From positions 101,190-165,189 of the forward strand of contig JAAVEW010000004.1 in the NCBI GenBank assembly GCA_014801075.1: DNA of 64,000 nt, written 5' to 3'. Of this stretch, positions 18,306 through 27,313 are shown one piece after another. Source of the stretch: Barnesiella sp. (GTDB taxonomy: Bacteria; Bacteroidota; Bacteroidia; Bacteroidales; Muribaculaceae). A program made the translations under genes and the position numbers. Positions within the stretch are counted from its first letter, which is position 1. Each line of letters begins with the position of its first letter. The notes beneath the pieces are model-generated. The model did no database searches, was not told the origin of the DNA, and was given only the letters and a program-made list of their open reading frames with translations.

Positions 18306-21300
18306 TTTTCGTCAGATTTTTTTTGCTCGCGCTGACGCTTCTCAAATTCTTTGGGCGTCATGCCGAATTGTTTCTGGAATATCTTGATAAAATAAGATGG
18401 CGAGTTGATACCCACGATGTAGCATACCTCACCAATGCGGTAAGAGCCTTCGGTAATGAGGTCGGCAGCCTTTTTGAGACGTATAAGGCGCACGAAATCA
18501 GTGGGGGAGGTGCCTATGAGGTCCTTCAGTTTGCGGTGGAGCGACGAGCGCGACAGGTTCACCTGGTCGGCCAGCATCTCCACGCCGAAGTTGGGGTCGG
18601 TGATATTCTCCTCGATGCTGTGGGTGATTTTGTCGAGGAGCGCTTTGTCGGCGTTGCTCATGCCTGAGTTTGACACCGAGGTCATGAACGGGTTGCGCGA
18701 ATAGTTCTGGCGGTCACGCAGGCGCTTGTCGAAGATAGCCTTGATTTGAGCCAGCAGGTGCTTCATTGAGAATGGTTTCTCGATATAGGCGTCGGCACCC
18801 TCCGAGAGTCCGGCCACGCGCGAGTTGAGGTCGTGCTTGGCGGTGAGGATTATGATGGGCAGGTGGCTCACCTCGATGGTGCTTCGTATGTGCTGAGTCA
18901 GCTCCATACCGTCCATCTGAGGCATCATGAGGTCGGTGATTACCATGTCGACTGCAGTCTCCTGCGCTGTGATTATTTCGAATGCTTCGACGCCGTTGGC
19001 TGCGGTGATTACCTTGTAGTGCATGCTCAGTTTGTCGGCGAGGAATTTGCGCACCTCCTCGTTATCCTCCACGAGCAGTATCACCTGCGACGATACTTCC
19101 GAGGCCGTGGTTTCTTCCCGGCTGTCGGCATCTTTCACTACCGCCTCTTCGTCGGGATTGATTACCGGCACATCGCTTTCAGCCGAGAGTGTCAGCTTCA
19201 GAGAGAAGCAGTTAAGGCCGTCGGCTATAGAGTAGGTGAGCGTGCCGCCCATAAGTTCGGCGAGCGAGCGGGCCAGGTTGAGACCTATGCCGGTGGATGA
19301 GTCGACGTTGGCGTTCTTCTCCATCTGGTAGAATGCGTCGAATATCTTGGCCTGGTACTCGGGAGCTATGACGTCGCCGTCGTTGAGCACGCGCAGTGTC
19401 ATGAGGCCGTTGTCGGCCTGAAGGTCCACGGTGATGCGCGATTTGCAATAGCGCACGGCGTTCGACAGCAAGTTGTTGAGCACCTTGATTATACCGTTGC
19501 GGTCACCGGTGACGTAGCAGCCCTGTTTGGGCAGCGTGCAGTCGAGTTCAATACCCTTGTTGCGGGCCAGCGGGGTGAACTCGTTGATTTTCTCCTTGAG
19601 CAGCGAGGTGATTTCCACGCGTCCCAGCACAAGCTCCATGCGGTTCTTGTCGAGTTTGCGGAAGTCGAGAAGCTGATTGGTGATGGTCATCAGTTCGTTG
19701 GAGCTGCGCTGTATGGTGCGCAGGCTGCGCGATATGTCGGGGTCGGCGAGGTTCATGTCGAGCAGCGACTCCAGCGGGCCGTTGATGAGTGTCACGGGGG
19801 TGCGTATCTCGTGGGCAATCTTGACGTAAAGGTCAAGCTTTGAGCGGTATATCTCCTTCTCTTTCTCGTGGTTGAACTGACGCTCCTTGTCCTCGGCCTT
19901 ACGGCGCATGCGTTGGCGCCACAAGTAGAAGGCCAGCAGCATCATGCTAAGGAACAGCACGATATAAATTATAATCGCTATGTTGGAGCGCCACCACGGC
20001 GGGAGAATGGTGATGTTTATAATCTGCTCCTCGTCGCTCCACACTCCGTCGGCGTTGGCGCCCTTGACGTGGAAGGTGTATTTGCCGGGAGGGAGATTGG
20101 CATAGGTCATCGAGCGGTTATTGGTGGTGTACACCCAGTCGTTGTTGACGTTGTCCATGCGGTAGGCATACATGTTGGACGCCGCGTCGATATAGGAGAG
20201 GGCGGCAAATTCAAACGATATGATATTCTGGTTGTTGCGCAGTGTAATCTCGCGAGTGCCGAGTATGGAACGGGTCAGAGGTGAGTCGGGATCGTTGGGC
20301 GACACCTCTTCGTTGTTGATACTCAGGCCGGTAATGTAGACGGGAGGGGGTACGGTGTTCGACTGTATGTCGTTAGGGTCAAACGACACAAGGCCCTCGG
20401 AGCATCCGAAGTAGAAGCGGCCGTCGGAGGCTTTGAGTGCGCCCTTGTAGCTGAACTGGTTGGTGGGTAGACCGTTACCGGTATTGTAGACTGTCACGAA
20501 GCCGCTGTCGGGGCTGAATTTGACAAGCCCGTTGTTGGTGCCGAACCACAGGTATCCGTTCTTGTCCTCCAGCATCTTGTATGCCGTGTCGTCAGGGAGT
20601 CCCTCGGCTATGGAGTAGGTGGTGAATGACTCGTCCACGGGGTTGAAACGGCATATACCGCCGCGGTCGGTCGAGAACCATATTTCGCCGCGGGATGTCT
20701 CGATGGCGTTGCTTACTGAGTTGGAACTGAGTGACTTCGGGTCGTTGCTGTCATGGGTGTAGTGGCGTATCTCGCCGGTCGACGGGGAGTGGCGGTACAC
20801 GCCGTTGCCCATCGTGATTACCCATATATCATGGTTGGAGTCCTCCAGGATGTCGAAGTTGTAGTTGAGGCCGAACTGCGGCATGTGGGTCATCTTGCCC
20901 ACCGCTCCGGCGGTGTTGTAGATGCTCCAGCCGTTACCGAGCCACACATTATTGTTGCTGTCCTCGTGCAGGGCGTAGACGCTCTCCTCGTTGATGCCGA
21001 GGTCGGAGGCCGAGTAGTGGCGCACGCGGTTGGTGGCGTAGTCGATTACGTCGACACCGTTTTTGAAGTATCCCACCCACATCTCCTTGTCGCGGCCGAG
21101 AAGGGTTAAAGTCTTACTGTCGTAGAGGTTAAGCGCTCCGAGCGACGGGCTGTTATTGTCGAAATGCCCGGTGCGTGGATCGAGAATGCTGACGCCGGCG
21201 TCCTCCGTAGCGAGCCAAATGCGGCCGTCGGGCGACTCGGCGATGTCGCGCACGCGCTTGCTGGAGATGGAGTTGCCCGACAGCGGCACGTAGCGCAGGA

Positions 21301-22327
21301 AGTTGTTGTGGAAGGGGGAGAGGTAGTTGATGCCGCCGAGGTTGGTTCCTATCCACACACCGTTCTCGCGGTCGCGGAATATCTTGCCTATCTGGTTGTC
21401 AGACAGCGTGGCACTGTTCATCGGGTCATAGAATATATGTGTCACCTCGTTGTCGGCAGTGACGTCGATAATGAATACACCCGACTGTGTTCCCACCCAT
21501 ATATTGTCGTCGAAACACTTTACGTCGCGTATGATTTTATTGTGTATCTCAGGGGTATTGAAGTCGGTGACGGCGTTGCGGCGCTTGTTGAAGCGGCGCA
21601 GTTTGCCTGTGTGGCTACCTATCACGATGTCGTTGTCGAGGTCGGCCATACAATATATATTATCGCCTTTCAGCGAGTTACCGTCGCTGTCGCCGAGAAA
21701 TTGCTCAAACGAGTCATTGGCTCTGTCGTAGCGGAAAAGGCCGTTGCCGTTGGTGCCTATCCACACCTTGTTGGTCTTGTCGATGCAGATACTTTCGGCG
21801 GTGCCGTTGTCGGGCTCGTCGGTCATGCCGAAGAGGTAGTGGTGAAGAGAGCCGTCGGGCGACAGGCGGAACACACCCTGGTTGGGGAGTACAATCCACG
21901 TGAAACCATCGTTGTCGGCCTTGATATCTGACACCCAGTTGGTCATGCGGGTGCCGTCGTCGGCGGCAGTGTCGATGTAGGTGAAGCGCTCCATCTTCGG
22001 GTCGAGGATAAAGACGCCTATGTCGGTGCCCACGAAGATTGTATTGTCGTCAGTGGTATGGAGGGCCGTGATATTGTTGTTGCGGATATTGCGGTCGCGG
22101 TCATGGACGTCAAACACCTTGATGTTGCGGCCGTCGTAGCGGTTGAGTTTGTTGCGCGTTCCGAACCACATGAATCCGTCGGGCGTCTGCGCTATGGCCT
22201 TGATGTCGGTCTGCGAGAGTCCGTTCTCCTTGTTGATATTCCTGAAGTAGAAATTACTGTACGGCATCCGGGCCTCGAGGCTCAGTGCTGCAATGATGAA
22301 TAATATGCTAAGAAGATACTTTTTCAT
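18302..22327 (-). CDS. Hybrid two-component system sensor kinase/AraC-type regulator
   Basis: A 1341-residue HTCS protein. The ATG at 22327 was chosen over an earlier TTG because a signal peptide (MKKYLLSILFIIAALSLEA) starts there. The order is: a periplasmic two-propeller sensor made of about 14 short repeats (FMWFGTRNKLNRYDG, IWVGTQSGVFII and similar), a Y_Y_Y domain (about 700-775), a membrane helix (about 785-805), HisKA with His839 in HEIRTP, an HATPase domain, a receiver with Asp1132 in ITDLMMPQMDG, and a C-terminal AraC HTH pair. In this family an oligosaccharide binds the periplasmic domain directly and switches on the adjacent utilization locus. It shares an ATGA junction with the downstream GH43 and is divergent from a GH92 gene, so it probably controls both blocks. 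Confidence 0.95.
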   Translation of the reverse strand: MKKYLLSILFIIAALSLEARMPYSNFYFRNINKENGLSQTDIKAIAQTPDGFMWFGTRNKLNRYDGRNIKVFDVHDRDRNIRNNNITALHTTDDNTIFVGTDIGVFILDPKMERFTYIDTAADDGTRMTNWVSDIKADNDGFTWIVLPNQGVFRLSPDGSLHHYLFGMTDEPDNGTAESICIDKTNKVWIGTNGNGLFRYDRANDSFEQFLGDSDGNSLKGDNIYCMADLDNDIVIGSHTGKLRRFNKRRNAVTDFNTPEIHNKIIRDVKCFDDNIWVGTQSGVFIIDVTADNEVTHIFYDPMNSATLSDNQIGKIFRDRENGVWIGTNLGGINYLSPFHNNFLRYVPLSGNSISSKRVRDIAESPDGRIWLATEDAGVSILDPRTGHFDNNSPSLGALNLYDSKTLTLLGRDKEMWVGYFKNGVDVIDYATNRVRHYSASDLGINEESVYALHEDSNNNVWLGNGWSIYNTAGAVGKMTHMPQFGLNYNFDILEDSNHDIWVITMGNGVYRHSPSTGEIRHYTHDSNDPKSLSSNSVSNAIETSRGEIWFSTDRGGICRFNPVDESFTTYSIAEGLPDDTAYKMLEDKNGYLWFGTNNGLVKFSPDSGFVTVYNTGNGLPTNQFSYKGALKASDGRFYFGCSEGLVSFDPNDIQSNTVPPPVYITGLSINNEEVSPNDPDSPLTRSILGTREITLRNNQNIISFEFAALSYIDAASNMYAYRMDNVNNDWVYTTNNRSMTYANLPPGKYTFHVKGANADGVWSDEEQIINITILPPWWRSNIAIIIYIVLFLSMMLLAFYLWRQRMRRKAEDKERQFNHEKEKEIYRSKLDLYVKIAHEIRTPVTLINGPLESLLDMNLADPDISRSLRTIQRSSNELMTITNQLLDFRKLDKNRMELVLGRVEITSLLKEKINEFTPLARNKGIELDCTLPKQGCYVTGDRNGIIKVLNNLLSNAVRYCKSRITVDLQADNGLMTLRVLNDGDVIAPEYQAKIFDAFYQMEKNANVDSSTGIGLNLARSLAELMGGTLTYSIADGLNCFSLKLTLSAESDVPVINPDEEAVVKDADSREETTASEVSSQVILLVEDNEEVRKFLADKLSMHYKVITAANGVEAFEIITAQETAVDMVITDLMMPQMDGMELTQHIRSTIEVSHLPIIILTAKHDLNSRVAGLSEGADAYIEKPFSMKHLLAQIKAIFDKRLRDRQNYSRNPFMTSVSNSGMSNADKALLDKITHSIEENITDPNFGVEMLADQVNLSRSSLHRKLKDLIGTSPTDFVRLIRLKKAADLITEGSYRIGEVCYIVGINSPSYFIKIFQKQFGMTPKEFEKRQREQKKSDEK

Positions 22328-22572
22328 GTGATTTGGAGGATTGCTCAAAATTAATAATGACGGCGATTTTAATCGGCTCAAAAAATATAAAAATAGTAGA
22401 AAACCCCGTGCGAGGCCGTTTCCGTACCATAAAATTAAGCGAAATATTATAATAATTAAGCCTGATGAACGGATTTCTTTCGTGAAAAATTCGGATATTT
22501 GTAATTGTAAAAACCGGGGTAGGGGTCAATCCCTGCAATCCCCGCTCAGGCAACCTGAATATAATACCGATT

Positions 22573-24804
22573 ATGAAAAAGATATTTATCACAGTATTGC
22601 TTCTGCTTGCGACAGCGCTCGGGTCATTCGCCCGCAAGAGTGCCGTCGACTACGTCAACCCCCTTGTGGGCACGGCGTTGAAAGGGGAGGGTGGCACGGC
22701 ACCCTTTGTCGGCACACCCTTCATGATGACCAACTTCCTGCCTCAGACACGTGAAAACAAGATGGGCACGATGGCCTATGTCTATGACGATGATGTAATC
22801 ATGGGCTTCATGGCCTCGCATCAGCCCACAGTGTGGATGGGCGACTACGGCTACGTGTCGCTCATGCCGCAGACCACCGCGGCGCCCGCCGTGCTCCCCA
22901 AGGAGCGCGCCCTCCGCTACGACCACGCCGACGAGAAGGCAACCCCCTACCGCTACACCGTGGCGATGCGCACCCCCGACGGCAAGCGCCTCAACGCCGA
23001 CATGACGGCATCGAGCCGCGCCGGCATCATGCAGTTCAAGTTTCCCAAGAAATCACCCCAACGTGTAGTAGTGCAGGGTATTAACCTCAATCCCGAGCTT
23101 GGCGACTGGTGCAATGATTACGGTCCCCGCCTCGAAAAACTCCGCGGCTACATCAGCATCGACACTATTAATAATGAGATTACAGGTTATAACCCCGACC
23201 GTCAGTCGGCACAGCTCGGCCCGGAGCTCCAGAATTTCAACGGTTACTTCGTGATAAAATTCAACCGACCCTTCAGCGAGTGGGGCACATGGGACAATGC
23301 CGAACTTACCCCCGGCTCTACCGAGCAATATGGCACACGCTCAGGCGCTTACGTAGAGTTTGACGGCAAGAGCGACCTCGTAGAGGCCCGCATCGGCACC
23401 TCTTTCATAAGCCTCGATCAGGCCCGCGAAAACCTTGACCGTGAGGTAGGTACGAAGCCTTTCAACACTGTGGCCGCGGACACCCGCGCCGCCTGGGAGG
23501 TGAAACTTGCCAAGATTGAGCCCGCAGGTATCGACGACGACACCAAGTCGATATTCTACACCGCCATGTATCACTGCTACCTCTTCCCCCGCGAGTTTTC
23601 GGAGTATGGCCGCTACTACAGCGCCTTCGACGACAAGGTGCACGACGGCATCAGCTACAACGACTACTCCCTGTGGGACACCTTCCGCGCCTACCACCCG
23701 CTCATGACCATGATTGAGCCTGAACTGACAGGCAACTGGATTACGGGACTCCTGCAAATGTATAAAGAGGGCGGTTGGCTCCCCATGTGGCCCAACCCCA
23801 CATACACTAATATAATGATAGGCACGCACGCCGACCCCGTGATTGCCGATGCCTATATGAAAGGAATACGCAACTTTGACGTCGACCTCGCCTACGAGGC
23901 AGTGCGCAAGGATGCCATGCTGCCGCCCGACTGCGACACTCAGCGTCGCTACGGCGACCGCGACCGCTGGACCGCCTACGAGGGACGTGCCGGTGCAAGC
24001 TACTACCACTCACTCGGTTATATCCCCGATGACCGCACCGCCGAGTCAGTGTCGCGTACGCTCGAATATGCCTTTGATGACTGGTGCGTGGCGCAACTCG
24101 CCCGCGAGCTCGGCCACGACGAGGACTACGAGCGCATCATGCCCATGACCCGCAACTACCGAAATATGTATAATGCGGAGAAGGGCTTCATGCTCCCGCG
24201 CAAATATTCCGGCGAGTGGATTGACCTTGACGACCACAACCGCACCGGTCTTACCGAGGGTTCGAAGTGGACCTACCTCTTCTGCGCCATGCACGACGTG
24301 CCCGGCATGATAGAACTGATGGGAGGGGAGGACGCTTTCGCCGCCAAGCTCGACCGCAACTTCAACGAAGATTTCTACCGCCACGACAACGAGCCGGGAC
24401 ATCACTACATTTATCTCTACGATTACTGCAACCGTCCGGAGCGCGCCCAGGAGTTAGTGCGCGAGCACTCACGCGCCCACTACCGCAATGCCCCCGACGG
24501 TCTCGACGGCAACGATGACTGCGGCCAGATGTCGGCGTGGTACATCTTCTCCACAATGGGATTCTACCCCGTGGCTCCCGGCTCGAACAGCTTTGCCATC
24601 GGCGCTCCGCAGTATCCCGAACTGCGCGTGAAGATGGGCGACGACGCCCACACACTGACCATCCGTGCCGAAGGTCTCTCGGAGGAAAACAAGTATATCG
24701 ACACAGTGGAAATTGATGGCCGTCCCCACCACGGCAACTTCCTTACGTGGGACGAACTTTCCAATGCGCGCGACATCACATTCCGCATGCGCGGCAACAA
24801 GTAA
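22573..24804 (+). CDS. GH92 alpha-mannosidase, secreted
   Basis: A 743-residue GH92 enzyme with signal peptide (about 1-20). Family landmarks are VDYVNPLVGT near the N-terminus, SLWDTFRAYHPL, the acidic stretch around WYIFSTMGFYPVAPGS preceded by GNDDCGQMSA (the region carrying the general base in this family), and a C-terminal sandwich. GH92 enzymes are calcium-dependent exo-acting alpha-mannosidases. The gene is divergent from the HTCS regulator, with a 245-bp intergenic region containing a weak -7-like GATATTTG at 22494-22501. It is followed by a perfect terminator hairpin, so it is a separate transcription unit from the SusCD operon. The linkage specificity cannot be read from sequence. 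Confidence 0.93.
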   Translation: MKKIFITVLLLLATALGSFARKSAVDYVNPLVGTALKGEGGTAPFVGTPFMMTNFLPQTRENKMGTMAYVYDDDVIMGFMASHQPTVWMGDYGYVSLMPQTTAAPAVLPKERALRYDHADEKATPYRYTVAMRTPDGKRLNADMTASSRAGIMQFKFPKKSPQRVVVQGINLNPELGDWCNDYGPRLEKLRGYISIDTINNEITGYNPDRQSAQLGPELQNFNGYFVIKFNRPFSEWGTWDNAELTPGSTEQYGTRSGAYVEFDGKSDLVEARIGTSFISLDQARENLDREVGTKPFNTVAADTRAAWEVKLAKIEPAGIDDDTKSIFYTAMYHCYLFPREFSEYGRYYSAFDDKVHDGISYNDYSLWDTFRAYHPLMTMIEPELTGNWITGLLQMYKEGGWLPMWPNPTYTNIMIGTHADPVIADAYMKGIRNFDVDLAYEAVRKDAMLPPDCDTQRRYGDRDRWTAYEGRAGASYYHSLGYIPDDRTAESVSRTLEYAFDDWCVAQLARELGHDEDYERIMPMTRNYRNMYNAEKGFMLPRKYSGEWIDLDDHNRTGLTEGSKWTYLFCAMHDVPGMIELMGGEDAFAAKLDRNFNEDFYRHDNEPGHHYIYLYDYCNRPERAQELVREHSRAHYRNAPDGLDGNDDCGQMSAWYIFSTMGFYPVAPGSNSFAIGAPQYPELRVKMGDDAHTLTIRAEGLSEENKYIDTVEIDGRPHHGNFLTWDELSNARDITFRMRGNK

Positions 24805-24893
24805 TCCCGGCGTGCAGCGCCGCGGGTGTGGTTGTTGCCAACCCCGCCGGTTGCGCCGCCTGTCGCCTGCCGCCGACCCGCGGCTTGCACCAT

Positions 24894-24936
24894 ACGTAGC
24901 GCTGTATCTTGCTGAGATACAGCGCTACGTGTTTTT
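24894..24936 (+). terminator. Terminator of the GH92 gene
   Basis: A perfect 16-bp stem (24894-24909 with 24915-24930) with a 5-base loop is followed by GTTTTTA. The stretch 24805-24893 is GC-rich and holds no gene. Confidence 0.9.
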
Positions 24937-24952
24937 ATAGGCGTCAAGTGTT

Positions 24953-25019
24953 AAACTACTATTGTGCTATTTTTTGAGATAGTAGTTTTTAATTATTAAC
25001 GGTTAAAAAGATAAATTTG
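24953..25019 (+). promoter_or_regulatory. Operator-like inverted repeat and promoter of the SusCD operon
   Basis: A perfect inverted repeat AAACTACTAT/ATAGTAGTTT (24953-24962 and 24979-24988, 16-bp gap) ends where the -33 element would lie. TAAATTTG follows at 25012-25019. The canonical TTTG at -33 is replaced by T-rich DNA, as expected for an activator-dependent promoter. The alpha-galactosidase ATG is 106 bp downstream. Binding by the HTCS regulator is inference. Confidence 0.6.
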
Positions 25020-25125
25020 CATTGAGTAAACTGCTCGAAGCGCAGCGAGGCTCCGATGACGGCGCGCTGCAACCTAACTTAACCCCGCAAATCTATCAGT
25101 CAAAATCACCAACTGCAATCAGACC

Positions 25126-27225
25126 ATGAATATCGGAAAACTTAAAACGTGCATATCCCTCCTCGCCCTCGCAGCGTCGGGAGCGATAACTCCGCTCTCA
25201 GGCGCCACATTCGAGTATGGCAAGTGGGCCATCAACCTTGACTCCGACAGCAAGGAGGTGACCTTTACCAAAGGTGACACCAAAGTGCTCTCGGGAGTTA
25301 CCGTGCGCTTCAAATATGACGGCGACGTGTATGACACCGCCGACGCCACCTCGGCTACCATTACCGACAAGGCGATGACCGACAAGGCCGGCGACGGACG
25401 TCAATGTACCATCACCTACACCTTCGACGGCTCGGTTCCTGCGGTTGACCAGACATTCTATCTCTTCGACGGCCGCGACTACTTCCTTACAGAGGTGACA
25501 CTGAAATCCGACACCAAAATAAAGTCAAATTACATAGCCCCCGTCTACACCACCGACGATAACCTCTTCCTCCCGGTCGACAACAGCAACCGCTTGCTCA
25601 CCGTGCCCTTCGACAACGACGGCTTCGTGACCTACGGCTCGCACACTCTCGGCTGCACCGGCCAGGGCAAACCCGCGACAGGCCGCATACCCCGCGACAC
25701 CATCTCGTTTGAAGTGACCTCGATATTCAACGGCAACACCAACCTCGGTCTGGTGGTCGGTTCGGTGGAGCATGACAACTGGAAATCTGCTGTCAGAATG
25801 ACCGGAAGCCCTATGTCGCAGAGCTATATGTCGCGTCTCGAATGTTACAGCGGCGCCACGCATGCCGCTACCCGCGACGATTACAACGGTTACCTTATGG
25901 AGCATGGCTACCTGAGCGGCAACGAGGTGAAATCGGCCCGCTTCATGGTAGGCTACTTCGATGACTGGCGCACAGGTCTCGAGACATTCGGCGAAATCAA
26001 CGAAGTGTACGCTCCCAAGCGTCCCTGGAACGGTCCGACCCCCTTCGGCTGGAACAGTTGGGGCGGTATGGGCACCAACGTCAACTATGAAGGCGTGCTC
26101 TCGGTTTCCGATTTTGTAAAGGAAAATATTCAGGGTAAAGGCGGTTTCGCCCCTGATGATGTGGTATTTATAGGTCTTGACTCCTATTGGGGCAACCTTG
26201 ACTGGGACCAGCTTGAGGACTTCTGCAATCACTGCCGCGCCAACGGCCAGACTCCCGGTATCTACGCCACTCCCTTCAACAACTGGACGCACGGCGACGG
26301 CGACATGGTGGAGGGTAACAACGGTTACTACTACGGTGACGCTCTCCTCTACGTCAACGGTAACAAAACAGGCCGCATGGACCCCACTCACCCCGCCACT
26401 CTCTCGCTGATGAACTATCAGATTGACCGCTTCAAGGCGCTTGGTATCAAGTATATCAAACTCGACTTCCTCAACAGCGGCAGCTGCGAGGCCGACGGAT
26501 TCTACAACAAGGACATCACTACCGGCATCCAGGCCTACAACTACGGCATGAAGCACTTCGCGGAGCGCTGCGGCGACGACATGTTCATCGTGCTCTCCAT
26601 CTCCCCGCTCTTCCCCGCGCAGTATGCCAACGCGCGCCGTATCAGCTGCGACGCCTGGGGCGAGATGTGGCACACAAGCTACATGCTCAACAGCCTCTCG
26701 TTCGGCTGGTGGCTCGACCGCGTCTACTCCTACAACGACCCCGACCACCTGTGCATGGGCGACCGCAGCAACGAGGAAAACATGTCACGCATCACCTCGG
26801 CCGTATGCACCGGCTACTGCATGATGGGCGACAACCTCTCCACCGCCGGCTCCTACATCGGTACCGCTCAGTCGCAGGAGAAAGCCAAGAACTACTTCAC
26901 CCGCCCCGAAATCAACGAAATCATCAACCTGGGCCGCTCGTTCCGCCCCGGTTACGGCCATAAGCTGTTCGGTCGCAACAACACAGTCGACCTCTTCTAT
27001 CTCGAAACCGACGACTGCTGGTACGTAGCTTACTTCAACTACGAGGAAGCTACCAAGAAGGGTTACCTCGATCTCAATGTTCTCGGCATTGACCGCGAGC
27101 AGGTCGACACCGACCGAAGCACCGAACTGTGGTTCAACAAAAAGGTCAACATCGACTCCCGAGGTCTCGAATACGAGCTCCCCTACAATCAGTGCAAGCT
27201 CTTCCGCCTCTACAAGAAGCAATGA
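25126..27225 (+). CDS. Clan GH-D (GH27/GH36-like) alpha-galactosidase
   Basis: A 699-residue secreted protein (signal peptide about 1-26). An N-terminal beta-sandwich (about 27-290) precedes a TIM barrel that starts FGWNSWGGMG. The nucleophile is Asp447 in YIKLDFLNS and the likely acid/base Asp509 in SCDAWGEMW. A short C-terminal beta domain follows. The arrangement and motifs fit GH27/GH36 alpha-galactosidases. Alpha-N-acetylgalactosaminidase or beta-L-arabinopyranosidase activity is possible in the same clan. It is the first gene of the plus-strand operon running through SusC/SusD to GH3, directly behind the operator-like region. Confidence 0.82.
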   Translation: MNIGKLKTCISLLALAASGAITPLSGATFEYGKWAINLDSDSKEVTFTKGDTKVLSGVTVRFKYDGDVYDTADATSATITDKAMTDKAGDGRQCTITYTFDGSVPAVDQTFYLFDGRDYFLTEVTLKSDTKIKSNYIAPVYTTDDNLFLPVDNSNRLLTVPFDNDGFVTYGSHTLGCTGQGKPATGRIPRDTISFEVTSIFNGNTNLGLVVGSVEHDNWKSAVRMTGSPMSQSYMSRLECYSGATHAATRDDYNGYLMEHGYLSGNEVKSARFMVGYFDDWRTGLETFGEINEVYAPKRPWNGPTPFGWNSWGGMGTNVNYEGVLSVSDFVKENIQGKGGFAPDDVVFIGLDSYWGNLDWDQLEDFCNHCRANGQTPGIYATPFNNWTHGDGDMVEGNNGYYYGDALLYVNGNKTGRMDPTHPATLSLMNYQIDRFKALGIKYIKLDFLNSGSCEADGFYNKDITTGIQAYNYGMKHFAERCGDDMFIVLSISPLFPAQYANARRISCDAWGEMWHTSYMLNSLSFGWWLDRVYSYNDPDHLCMGDRSNEENMSRITSAVCTGYCMMGDNLSTAGSYIGTAQSQEKAKNYFTRPEINEIINLGRSFRPGYGHKLFGRNNTVDLFYLETDDCWYVAYFNYEEATKKGYLDLNVLGIDREQVDTDRSTELWFNKKVNIDSRGLEYELPYNQCKLFRLYKKQ

Positions 27226-27313
27226 CCTCAGGCTAAAGCTTACAACCAATCAACCACAAAATATAATGAAACAAATCACATCACAACGAAACAACTAACC
27301 AACTATTACCATA

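Noticed and set aside
27266..27298. A 10-codon frame before the TIG/NHL gene
   Set aside because: Could be a leader peptide, but nothing beyond an ATG and stop supports it.
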